Assembly: GCA_009778475.1 (NCBI GenBank)
Contig: WRJS01000016.1
Coordinates: forward strand, 1-47,585
Reading direction: 5' to 3'
Source of the DNA: Kiritimatiellota bacterium
Lineage (GTDB): Bacteria > Verrucomicrobiota > Kiritimatiellia > RFP12 > UBA1067
DNA: 47,585 nt
Positions 18,402 to 25,440 of this stretch are shown piece after piece (positions within the stretch are counted from its first letter, which is position 1; each line of letters opens with the position of its first letter). The position numbers were made by a program, and so were the translations under genes. A model generated the notes under the pieces. The model made no database searches, was not told where the DNA came from, and saw only the letters and a list, made by a program, of their open reading frames with translations.

Positions 18402-19199
18402 CTAGCGCAGGAAGGCCTGTGCGAGCGCACCGGCCACAAGGCAATAGACGCCGAAGCACCAGAAGTGATTGCCGCGCAAGAGGCGCACGAGCAGCGTGAG
18501 CGCGACGTAACCGACACAGGCGGCGATGAGCACGCCAACCACCAGCAACCCCAGCGGGACGTGCGCGGGGGGCACGTCGTGGGAAAGGGCCGGGCTGGCG
18601 TGGAGGACTTCCTTCACGGTCGCCCCGGCAATCAGGGGAAGGCTGACGAGAAAAGAGAACTCTGCGGATTTCTCGGGCGCGACGCCCGTCATGCGCGCCA
18701 TCGCAATCGTCATGCCCGAGCGGCTGACCCCCGGCAGTACCGCGACCGCCTGGGCCAGGCCGATTGCGACCGCGCGCGGCAGCGTGACCGCGCCGCCGCC
18801 TTTCACGGAAACCCAACGAAGCGCACACAGTACCACGCCCGTGAAGATCAGCGCGAGGCTTACGGTGCGCGTGCTTTCAAAGAACGCGTCAACCGATTTG
18901 CGGAAGAGCAGGTAGAAGATGATAGCAGGGACGCAGGCCACGATGATGTGCAGGACCATCCGCCAGCTTTCCTTGCACCCCGTGAAGGCGCCTTTGGCAA
19001 GACGGAATATAACCTCGCGGTAGAAGGCCAGCACGGAGAGCAACGTGCCGACATGCAGGGCAATCTCCAGGCGCGTGCCGGGCGACTCCAGCCCCAGCAG
19101 GTGCTTCCCCAGAACGAGGTGGCCCGAGCTGCTGATGGGCAGGAACTCGGCGATGCCTTGCAGGATGGAGAGAACGAAAACGTTTGCGGTGTCACTCAT
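18402..19199 (-). CDS. uppP: Undecaprenyl-diphosphatase UppP (BacA)
   Basis: A 265-residue polytopic membrane enzyme that dephosphorylates undecaprenyl diphosphate to recycle the lipid carrier for peptidoglycan and other surface polymers. Overexpression gives bacitracin resistance. Both signature regions are intact: LQGIAEFLPISSSGHLVLG (about residues 13-31), containing the catalytic Glu and Ser residues, and LPGVSRSGMTIAMAR (about 154-168), with the Arg. About eight membrane helices fit the family. It lies downstream of tRNA-Asp, separated by an intrinsic terminator, so it probably has its own weak promoter or depends on readthrough. Confidence 0.95.
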   Translation of the reverse strand: MSDTANVFVLSILQGIAEFLPISSSGHLVLGKHLLGLESPGTRLEIALHVGTLLSVLAFYREVIFRLAKGAFTGCKESWRMVLHIIVACVPAIIFYLLFRKSVDAFFESTRTVSLALIFTGVVLCALRWVSVKGGGAVTLPRAVAIGLAQAVAVLPGVSRSGMTIAMARMTGVAPEKSAEFSFLVSLPLIAGATVKEVLHASPALSHDVPPAHVPLGLLVVGVLIAACVGYVALTLLVRLLRGNHFWCFGVYCLVAGALAQAFLR

Positions 19200-19214
19200 G
19201 CGTCATTCAGCCTC

Positions 19215-19240
19215 AAAAAAAAACCGCTCTTGCGGAGCGG
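19215..19240 (-). terminator. Rho-independent terminator after tRNA-Asp
   Basis: On the minus strand: stem CCGCTC / GAGCGG with loop CGCAA, followed by nine T. It begins 7 bases after the encoded CCA of the tRNA. Confidence 0.9.
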
Positions 19241-19246
19241 TAAAAA

Positions 19247-19323
19247 TGGCGGGGACGACGGGATTCGAACCCGCGACCACCGGATCGACAGTCCGGTGCG
19301 CTAACCAATTGCGCCACGTCCCC
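19247..19323 (-). tRNA. tRNA-Asp (GTC)
   Basis: The minus strand folds as a full cloverleaf. The acceptor is GGGGACG / CGTCCCC, the D stem GCGC / GCGC, and the anticodon stem CCGGA / TCCGG with loop CTGTCGA (anticodon GTC, aspartate). The T arm is GCGGG-TTCGAAT-CCCGT. The discriminator is G and the 3' CCA is encoded (19249-19247). Confidence 0.97.
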
Positions 19324-19337
19324 TAAAAAGAAATTGC

Positions 19338-19367
19338 ATAATACCAAAAAACATACCCGCATTGCAA
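19338..19367 (-). promoter_or_regulatory. Putative promoter of tRNA-Asp
   Basis: On the minus strand: TTGCAA (19367-19362), 18 bases, TATTAT (19343-19338), 14 bases before the tRNA 5' end. Confidence 0.5.
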
Positions 19368-19403
19368 CAACAAAATGAGTTTTTTTTCGCCAAGAAAATT
19401 CCA

Positions 19404-19433
19404 TTGACGTTTCCGCCTGTGCTGTCCTACAAT
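19404..19433 (+). promoter_or_regulatory. Sigma-70 promoter
   Basis: TTGACG (19404-19409), 18 bases, TACAAT (19428-19433), 55 bases before the gene at 19489. It is divergent from the tRNA promoter. Confidence 0.6.
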
Positions 19434-19488
19434 ATTTCCTTTTTGAAATAGATAAGGCACGGTTCCGTGCCGGAAAGGATCGGGTAAG

Positions 19489-20151
19489 ATGAAGAGTCTG
19501 AAATGGATGGTGGGCGCGGGGATTGTCCTCGCGGGGAGTTTCGCGCAGGCGCAGGCGCAGGGGGTCGGCGTGAACGCGCTGTGGGCGAAGGTGCAGGACA
19601 AGCTGGGGCCTGTGCGCGAGTATTCGGCCACGATGACCGCGGAGGCGGGTGGGCGCGCGATCGCGTCGAAGGTGTTCAAGTCCGGGCAGAAGACGCGGAC
19701 GGAGATCGCGATGGAGGGGATGCAGATCGTCATCATCGTCGATCCCGAGGCCGATGACGGCAAGGGCGCGGGCTACACGCTGATGCCCATGGTGAAGATG
19801 TACACGAAGCTGCCGCTCCCGCCGGAGGCCACCACCGCCAAGTCGGACGACAAGATGGAGATCAAGACCGAGGACCTCGGCAAGGAGGATGTCGGCGGGG
19901 TGTCGTGCGACAAGCGCCGCGTCACGGCAACCGAGGACGGCAAGACCTACACCATGCTGCTGTGGACGTCCCCCAAGCAGAAGGACATGCCCGTCAAGAT
20001 AGAGGTCCAGGACGGGCCGGGCGGCAAGGCGGTCATCACGTTCAAGGACTACGACTTCAAGAAGCCCGCCGCCGACCTGTTTAAGGTGCCAGCGGATTAT
20101 ACCGCCAACAACATGGGCGGGATGATGATGAACATGCCGCGCGGGCAGTGA
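19489..20151 (+). CDS. Periplasmic LolA-like / DUF4412-like protein
   Basis: A 220-residue exported protein. The signal peptide runs to about residue 24 (SFAQAQAQG). The mature part alternates strands in the manner of the LolA/LppX half-barrel: YSATMTAEAGG, KVFKSGQKTRTEI, GYTLMPMVKMYTKLP, CDKRRVTATEDGKTYTMLLWTS, ITFKDYDF. Proteins of this kind bind lipids or lipoproteins in the periplasm, but the Asp/Gly-rich sequence also fits DUF4412, whose role is unknown. The tail is Met-rich (MGGMMMNMPRGQ), which might bind metal or be incidental. It is followed 16 bases later by a serine hydrolase, so the two are probably one transcript from the promoter at 19404. Confidence 0.65.
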   Translation: MKSLKWMVGAGIVLAGSFAQAQAQGVGVNALWAKVQDKLGPVREYSATMTAEAGGRAIASKVFKSGQKTRTEIAMEGMQIVIIVDPEADDGKGAGYTLMPMVKMYTKLPLPPEATTAKSDDKMEIKTEDLGKEDVGGVSCDKRRVTATEDGKTYTMLLWTSPKQKDMPVKIEVQDGPGGKAVITFKDYDFKKPAADLFKVPADYTANNMGGMMMNMPRGQ

Positions 20152-20167
20152 CCTGGAGGGCGAGCCT

Positions 20168-21310
20168 ATGAAACGTTTGACGTATGTCCTGTTGTTTTGC
20201 GCTTCGCTCGCGCCGTTCGCCGTCCGGGCGGAGACGTGGCCGGAGCGGCTGAAGTCGCTGACGGACAGGGAGGTGCTGGCCGGGGCGGTGACGCTCGTGG
20301 CCGACAAGGAGAAGGTGCTGGAGGTGGCCGCGTCGGGCTGGGCGGACATCGCCGCGCAGCGGCCGATGGCGCCGGACGCGGTGTTCTGGATCGCCTCGCA
20401 GACCAAGGGCATCACGGGCGCGGCCCTGATGATGCTCGTGGACGAGGGCAAGGTGAGCCTCGACGACCCCATCACCAAGTACATCCCCAAGTTGAAGGAC
20501 CTGTGGGTGACGGAGAAGATGGAGGGCGACCGCCTGACGGTGGTCAAGACCAAAACCCCCGTCACCGTTCGGCAGGTGATGAGCCACACGGGCGGCTTCC
20601 AGTTCCTCTCGCCGCTGGAGCAGAAGATCGACGACATGCCCCTGCGCGAGAAGATGTCCGTCTATGCGCTCACGCCGCTGGCCGCCGAGCCCGGCACGAA
20701 GTACCAGTATTCGAACATCGGCATCAACATCGCCGGGTACATCATCGAGGTCGCCAGCGGGATGCCCTACGAGGCCTTCATGCGCACGCGCCTCTTCGAG
20801 CCGCTGGGCATGGCGGACACCACCTTCTGGCTCACGGCCGAGCAGGAGGCGCGGCTGGCGAAGAACTACCGCCCGAGCGCGGACAGGTCGCGGCTGGAGC
20901 AGTGCCCCGTCGGGTTCGTCTCCTATCCGTTCACCGACCGCGAGAAGCGTTACGCCGAACCCGGCGGCGGCCTCTTCTCGACCGCGCACGACGTCGCGCG
21001 GTTCTGCCGGATGCTGCTGAACGGCGGGACGCACGAAGGCAAGCGGCTCCTCTCGGAGGATGCCGTCCGCGCCCTCGGCACGAAGCAGACGGGCGACCTG
21101 CCCAACGCCTACGGGCTGGGCTTCGAGGTCTATGGCGGCGGCTTCAAGCACGGTGGCGCGCAAGGCACGCACATGATGATCGACACCCGCAACGGGTTAG
21201 TGCTGGTGTACTTGATCCAGCACGCGGGATACATCTGGGAGAAAGACGCCCACGCCGCCCCCGGCCAGTTCCTCGAGATGTCCGCGCAGCAGCACGGGGC
21301 GAAGAAGTAG
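20168..21310 (+). CDS. Secreted serine hydrolase, class C beta-lactamase / esterase family
   Basis: A 380-residue protein with signal peptide MKRLTYVLLFCASLAPFAVRA. It belongs to the beta-lactamase family PF00144 (class C, D-Ala carboxypeptidases and EstB-like esterases). Catalytic motifs: S77-Q-T-K80 (SxxK, in WIASQTKGIT), Y181-S-N183 (YxN), and HGGAQGTH near residue 332 in the place of KTG. The HxG form of the third motif is more usual in esterases and peptidases than in true lactamases, so antibiotic resistance should not be assumed. It probably acts in the periplasm on a peptide or ester. It is co-transcribed with the LolA-like gene. Confidence 0.88.
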   Translation: MKRLTYVLLFCASLAPFAVRAETWPERLKSLTDREVLAGAVTLVADKEKVLEVAASGWADIAAQRPMAPDAVFWIASQTKGITGAALMMLVDEGKVSLDDPITKYIPKLKDLWVTEKMEGDRLTVVKTKTPVTVRQVMSHTGGFQFLSPLEQKIDDMPLREKMSVYALTPLAAEPGTKYQYSNIGINIAGYIIEVASGMPYEAFMRTRLFEPLGMADTTFWLTAEQEARLAKNYRPSADRSRLEQCPVGFVSYPFTDREKRYAEPGGGLFSTAHDVARFCRMLLNGGTHEGKRLLSEDAVRALGTKQTGDLPNAYGLGFEVYGGGFKHGGAQGTHMMIDTRNGLVLVYLIQHAGYIWEKDAHAAPGQFLEMSAQQHGAKK

Positions 21311-21311
21311 C

Positions 21312-21331
21312 GGCGCACCTGAGCGTGCGCC
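21312..21331. repeat. Short hairpin after the serine hydrolase gene
   Basis: GGCGCAC-CTGAGC-GTGCGCC, a perfect 7-bp stem, begins one base after the stop codon. No T-run follows. It may be a 3' stabilising stem or a member of the palindrome set. Confidence 0.5.
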
Positions 21332-21454
21332 CAAATGAGGCAATCAGGAATAGGTGCGCGTCTTCGTGAGCCACTGATGTGGTTTGCCTCGTCCTTGTCT
21401 CATACGATGAGCGAAAAAGGGACGCAAAAATGTATCCACTTCTCGGCTGAAATG

Positions 21455-21463
21455 TGCTATATT
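21455..21463 (+). promoter_or_regulatory. Putative extended -10 promoter
   Basis: TGCTATATT, an extended -10 (TGn + TATATT), 30 bases before the start at 21494. The -35 position (21435-21440, TCCACT) is poor. Confidence 0.4.
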
Positions 21464-21493
21464 ATTTTTTTTGCATGAAGAGGAGCAGTGGGA

Positions 21494-22822
21494 ATGTCTT
21501 TGTCGGATTACAGTGGGGCGCGGCAGGGGGTGAGCGAGGCGGATTATATGCCGATTGGGCAGTTGAGGGCGTTGCAGCTGGAACGCCTTCAGGGGCTGGT
21601 GCGGCACGTCTATGAGCGTGTGCCGTTGACGCGCAGGCGGATGGATGAGCGGGGGGTGCGCCCGGAGCATATCAGGTCGCTGGAGGACATCGCGCTGTTG
21701 CCGTTCATGATGAAGAGCGACTTGCGCGACGAGTACCCGTTCGGGCTGTTCGCGTCGCCGCAGGAGGAGATCGTGCGCTTCCACTGCTCGAGCGGCACGA
21801 CGGGCAAGCCCATCGTCATCGGCAGCACGCAAGGGGACATCCGCGTATGGCAGGAGGGCTGTATGCGCGCGCTGGCGATGTGCGGCGTCACGCGCGAGGA
21901 CGTGGTGCAGGTGGCGTACGGCTACGGGCTGTTCACGGGCGGGCTGGGGCTGCATTACGGCGCGGAGGGGCTGGGGTGCGCGGTGCTGCCCATCTCGGGC
22001 GGGAACACGGAGCGGCAGCTGATGCTGATGCGCGATTTCGGGGTGACGGTCATCGCGTGCACGCCGAGCTATTTCCTGCACCTTGTGGACGAGGGCATGA
22101 AGCGGGGCATCGACTTCCGCCGCGACATGAGGCTGCGGCACGGCGTGTTCGGCGCCGAGCCGTGGACGGAGGCGATGCGCGGCAAGATTGAGCAGCTCAC
22201 GGGCATCACGGCGCACGACATCTACGGGCTGACGGAGATCAGCGGTCCGGGCGTGGCGAACGACTGCCCGCACCGCCGCGGGCTGCACGTGTTCGAGGAT
22301 CACTTCTACCCCGAGATCATCGACCCCGACACGCTCGAGCCGCTGCCCGACGGCGAGCGCGGCGAACTCGTGTTCACGACGCTGACACGGCGCGGCACGC
22401 CGATGCTACGCTACCGCACACGCGACCTCTCGCTGATTCACTCGGAGCCATGCCCCTGCGGGCGCACCATCCGCACGTTCGAGCGCATCAGCGCGCGCAC
22501 GGACGACATGCTGATTATCCGAGGTGTGAACCTCTTCCCGTCGCAGATCGAGACCGCGTTGCTGTCCGTTGACGCGGTACTGCCGCACTACCACATCTTC
22601 GTCAGCAAAGCGGGCGACCTCGATATGCTGGAGATTAAGGTCGAGGTCACGGCGCAGACACTCAGCGACGACATCAAGTCGCTCGAGAACCTCCGCGCGC
22701 GGATTGCCCACGCCATCCAGCGCGTCATCAACATCAGCGCGAAAGTCACCCTCGCCGAGCCCCACTCCCTCCCCCGCAGCGAGGGCAAGCTCTGCCGCGT
22801 GACGGATTTGAGGAACGGCTAA
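21494..22822 (+). CDS. paaK: Phenylacetate-CoA ligase-like enzyme (second copy)
   Basis: A 442-residue AMP-forming CoA ligase. Motifs: CSSGTTGKPIVIGSTQ (ATP loop), YGYGLFTGGLGLHYG, YGLTEISGPGV, EIIDPDTLEPLPDGERGELVFTTLTR, RYRTRDLSLI, CPCGRTIRTFERI, RTDDMLIIRGVNLFPSQIE, and the terminal SEGKLCRVTDL. It is a full-length, standard family member that activates an aryl or related acid through an acyl-adenylate. The ATG at 21494 has AGGAG 8 bases upstream; an in-frame GTG lies two codons before. It is closer in wording to the third copy at 24067 than to the first at 10867. The three probably differ in substrate. A large palindrome follows it. Confidence 0.93.
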   Translation: MSLSDYSGARQGVSEADYMPIGQLRALQLERLQGLVRHVYERVPLTRRRMDERGVRPEHIRSLEDIALLPFMMKSDLRDEYPFGLFASPQEEIVRFHCSSGTTGKPIVIGSTQGDIRVWQEGCMRALAMCGVTREDVVQVAYGYGLFTGGLGLHYGAEGLGCAVLPISGGNTERQLMLMRDFGVTVIACTPSYFLHLVDEGMKRGIDFRRDMRLRHGVFGAEPWTEAMRGKIEQLTGITAHDIYGLTEISGPGVANDCPHRRGLHVFEDHFYPEIIDPDTLEPLPDGERGELVFTTLTRRGTPMLRYRTRDLSLIHSEPCPCGRTIRTFERISARTDDMLIIRGVNLFPSQIETALLSVDAVLPHYHIFVSKAGDLDMLEIKVEVTAQTLSDDIKSLENLRARIAHAIQRVINISAKVTLAEPHSLPRSEGKLCRVTDLRNG

Positions 22823-23221
22823 AGGATAAAGGAATTACGCTATGGGTCAGAGAACCACCCGTGTGGCAACAGTGTTACAAACCAAAATGAATACTCGTGA
22901 CCGAGTGGATTTTAGGGTGGCGTGGAAACGGGTGTTTTCTTTGCCCCAAAGGGGCTGCATCATCCAGCGTAGGGCAACGCCCTACGTTAGCGGAAGGACA
23001 AATGTTAAGCCCTGTAAGGGCGACATCTATTTGATTGCGCCCTTACAGGGCTTATGTTTTTTGCGCCATCTCAACGTAGGGCGTTGCCCTACGCTGGATG
23101 ATTACCGCCCTTTCAGGGCTAAATCACGCCTTGGAGCTTTTGTCAAAGGCGAGATGCCAAACACCTTTTCCCGCATTCGGGAGAAGAACCAAAGAAACCA
23201 AGCCACAAAGAGGAGAACACC
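22823..23221. other. 399-base non-coding stretch dominated by a nested palindrome
   Basis: I see no convincing gene here. Open frames that cross it are made of the palindrome. The centre (22959-23102) is described separately. An additional short palindrome-like motif, GCCCTTTCAGGGC, lies at 23107-23119. The last bases carry the ribosome site of the HNH-like fragment. Confidence 0.75.
22959..23102. repeat. Nested perfect inverted repeat, 144 bases
   Basis: The outer arms 22959-22988 and 23073-23102 are perfect 30-base complements. Each arm is itself a hairpin, CGTAGGGC-AAC-GCCCTACG or its complement. The inner arms 23006-23022 and 23038-23054 are perfect 17-base complements (TAAGCCCTGTAAGGGCG) around a 15-base loop. 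The arms use the same GTAGGGC core as the hairpin at 32624-32642. It could be a MITE-like element or a structured RNA; it has no coding potential. Confidence 0.9.
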
Positions 23222-23536
23222 ATGAGTAGAGAAAAATGGTCACGGGATGAAGCGATTGTTGCATTCAACTTATACTGTAAACTTTCTTTCAAGGTAAAAG
23301 AAAGTCATCCGGAAGTCATTGATTTAGCGAAGCTGATTGGACGAACACCAGGAGCCGTAAAGAGAAAAATTCTGAACTTCTTGAGTTTAGACACAAAGTT
23401 ACAGGCAGGAGGAGTTTTGGGATTTGAACATATAGCAAAAATAGACTCACAAATTTGGGATGAGTTTAATGAGAATCGGGCTAAGCTTGCTGATGAAAGT
23501 GAACGATTGTTACGGAGGTTTAAGAAAGGAAAATGA
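23222..23536 (+). CDS. Orphan N-terminal domain of an HNH-type endonuclease
   Basis: A 104-residue protein that matches, from memory of the family, the first 100 residues of HNH restriction-type endonucleases of about 300 residues. The pattern is WSRDEAIVAFNLYCKLSF, ELAKLIGRTPxAV (here DLAKLIGRTPGAVKRKI), NFLSLD and KIDSQIWDEFNEN. The catalytic HNH domain that should follow is absent: the frame stops at RRFKKGK and the ACT gene begins 7 bases later. The region is markedly AT-rich against its surroundings, which suggests foreign origin. It has a strong ribosome site (AGGAG, 6 bases), so it may still be translated. It could be a remnant, or a stand-alone DNA-binding module. Confidence 0.7.
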   Translation: MSREKWSRDEAIVAFNLYCKLSFKVKESHPEVIDLAKLIGRTPGAVKRKILNFLSLDTKLQAGGVLGFEHIAKIDSQIWDEFNENRAKLADESERLLRRFKKGK

Positions 23537-23543
23537 GGTTAGC

Positions 23544-23975
23544 ATGAAAATTCAACAGTTATCGTTGTTTCTGGAGAACAAGCCGGGGCATCTGAATGCG
23601 ATCTGCAGGACGTTGTCGGATGCGGGGATTAACATCGTGACGTTGTCGCTGGCGGACACGCAGCAGTTCGGGATTGTCCGGCTGATTGTGGAGGATTGGC
23701 GGCGTGCGAAGGCGGTGTTGGAAGCGGCGGGGTATGTCGTCAATGTGCGCGAGGTGGTCGCCGTCACCGTGGCGGATCGTCCGGGCGGCATGACCGAATT
23801 GCTGGACGTCATCGGCGCGGCGGGGGTCAACATCGAGTACATGTATGCGTTCACGTCGCACCACGGGCAGGAGGCGGTGCTGATTTTCCGTCTCGACGAC
23901 CCCGACCGCGCAATCGAGGCGCTTAACGCGGCAGGACGGAGTGTTGTCGATGCGGTGGCGCTGTTTGGGAATTAG
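23544..23975 (+). CDS. Tandem ACT-domain protein
   Basis: A 143-residue cytoplasmic protein made of two ACT domains. The first is KIQQLSLFLENKPGHLNAICRTLSDAGINIVTLSLAD. The second is VAVTVADRPGGMTELLDVIGAAGVNIEYMYAF. ACT domains bind amino acids or similar small ligands at Gly-rich turns (KPGHL, RPGGM). Single genes of this form often stand next to phenylacetate-CoA-ligase genes, and here it lies between two of them, so it is a likely ligand-sensing partner. The start at 23544 follows from the domain boundary; the frame is open further upstream into the HNH fragment but without homology. Confidence 0.9.
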   Translation: MKIQQLSLFLENKPGHLNAICRTLSDAGINIVTLSLADTQQFGIVRLIVEDWRRAKAVLEAAGYVVNVREVVAVTVADRPGGMTELLDVIGAAGVNIEYMYAFTSHHGQEAVLIFRLDDPDRAIEALNAAGRSVVDAVALFGN

Positions 23976-24030
23976 GAATGTGTTGTGTCGAAGAAATCGA
24001 GGAAGTCGAAAAAGTCGGTTTGTATCGACC

Positions 24031-24060
24031 ATTAGAAACTAGCAACTAGAAACTAAAAAC
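24031..24060. repeat. AACTAGAAACT micro-repeat before a start codon
   Basis: An AT-rich run of GAAACTAG / CAACTAGAAACT units ends 6 bases before the CoA ligase start at 24067. The same wording occurs at 36335-36361, just before the EboE start. Neither gene has a ribosome site. Confidence 0.6.
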
Positions 24061-24066
24061 TTCCCT

Positions 24067-25398
24067 ATGAACACAAAGCCCATCGTTGAGAACAGGATTT
24101 GGCAGCCGGATTTCGAGTGTATGCCGGTGGGGCAGTTGCGGGCGTTGCAGCTTCAACGCTTGCGTGAGGCGGTTGCGCGGTGTAGCCGTGTGCCGTTCTA
24201 TTGTGAGCAGTTCGCGGCGGCGGGCATCACGTCGGACAGCATCAGGAGTCTCGACGACATCCGCCGCTTGCCGTTTACGACGAAGGCGGATTTGCGCGAC
24301 AGTTACCCGCTCGGTTTCCTCGCGGTGCCGCGTGATTGCGTGGCGCGTTTTCAGGGGACGAGCGGCACGACGGGCAAGCCCACGTGGGTCGCCTACACCA
24401 AGGGCGATGTGGACAACTGGGCGAATATGTGCGCGCGCTTCCTCGTCGCGGGCGGGTTGCGCCCCGAGCATACGGTGCAGATTTCGTTCGGTTTCGGGCT
24501 GTTCACGGGGGGGTTCGGGTTGCACTACGGCATCGAGCGCGTCGGCGCGGCAATCATCCCGCTGTCGAGCGGCAACTCCGAGCGTCAGCTGATGACCATG
24601 CAGGACTTGCGCCCCGAGGTGCTGATCTGCACACCGTCCTACGCGCTGAAACTGATGGACACCGTCCTCGCCGGCGGCGTCGAGCGCGCCTCCATCGCGC
24701 TGGAACACGCCCATTTCGGCGGCGAGCCGTGGACCGAGAGTATGCGCGAGCGCATCGAGGAAGGGCTTGGCATCCGCTGTTGGAACAACTACGGCCTCGC
24801 CGAGGTGCAGGGACCGGGCGTCAGCGGCGAGTGCGCCTACCGCAACGGGATGCACATCCAAGAGGACCAGTTCATCTTCGAGGTCATCGACCCCGACACC
24901 CTCGAGCCGCTGCCCGACGGCGAGCGCGGCGAGCTTGTCGTCACGCCGCTCTGCCGCGAGGCGTTCCCCGTCACCCGCTACCGCACACGCGACATCGGCG
25001 TGATCTACGCCGACGGCGACTGCCCCTGCGGGCGCACCACGCGCCGCATGAGCCGCATCATGGGGCGCACCGACGATATGCTCATCATCCGCGGCGTGAA
25101 CGTGTTCCCCTCGCAGATCGAGACCGCGCTCATGCGCGTCAAGTCCGTCGCCCCGCACTACATGATCGAGGTCACCCGCCCCGCCGCGATGGACGAGGTG
25201 ACCGTCCACATCGAGATGCACCCCGGGATGTTCTCCGACAGCATGAGCGAGCTGCAAGCCGTCAAGGCCGCCATCGCCGCCGCCATCGCCAGCGTCACCG
25301 GCCTGCACATGAACATCAACCTCGTCCAGCCCAACACCCTCGAGCGCTTCGAGGGCAAATCCCGCCGCGTGAAAGACCTGCGGGGGATCAGTTTTTAG
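24067..25398 (+). CDS. paaK: Phenylacetate-CoA ligase-like enzyme (third copy)
   Basis: A 443-residue AMP-forming CoA ligase. Motifs: GTSGTTGKPTWVAYT (ATP loop), SFGFGLFTGGFGLHYG, NNYGLAEVQGPGVSGEC, EVIDPDTLEPLPDGERGEL, TRYRTRDIGVI, CPCGRTTRRMSRI, RTDDMLIIRGVNVFPSQIE, and the C-terminal EGKSRRVKDLR. All family motifs are intact. It follows the ACT gene, its probable regulatory partner. No Shine-Dalgarno sequence precedes the ATG; instead there is an AACTAGAAACT micro-repeat. The substrate is unknown; aryl acids such as phenylacetate are typical. Confidence 0.93.
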   Translation: MNTKPIVENRIWQPDFECMPVGQLRALQLQRLREAVARCSRVPFYCEQFAAAGITSDSIRSLDDIRRLPFTTKADLRDSYPLGFLAVPRDCVARFQGTSGTTGKPTWVAYTKGDVDNWANMCARFLVAGGLRPEHTVQISFGFGLFTGGFGLHYGIERVGAAIIPLSSGNSERQLMTMQDLRPEVLICTPSYALKLMDTVLAGGVERASIALEHAHFGGEPWTESMRERIEEGLGIRCWNNYGLAEVQGPGVSGECAYRNGMHIQEDQFIFEVIDPDTLEPLPDGERGELVVTPLCREAFPVTRYRTRDIGVIYADGDCPCGRTTRRMSRIMGRTDDMLIIRGVNVFPSQIETALMRVKSVAPHYMIEVTRPAAMDEVTVHIEMHPGMFSDSMSELQAVKAAIAAAIASVTGLHMNINLVQPNTLERFEGKSRRVKDLRGISF

Positions 25399-25440
25399 TT
25401 GCTTGTTGTTCGCCTCTCTTTCAAAGCGCAAGGCTGCTCT

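Noticed and set aside
14898..19304. Long plus-strand open frames opposite the GH2 and uppP genes
   Set aside because: They are shadows of GC-rich coding on the minus strand. Their translations are low-complexity Gly/Val/Glu or Arg-rich, and the last runs through the tRNA gene.
20168..21310. Beta-lactamase resistance gene
   Set aside because: The third motif is HGG rather than KTG, and the protein fits the broad class C serine hydrolase and esterase family, so resistance is not supported.
22842..23225. A 127-codon open frame across the large palindrome
   Set aside because: The frame is made largely of the inverted repeat and shows no domain; the next real gene starts inside its end.
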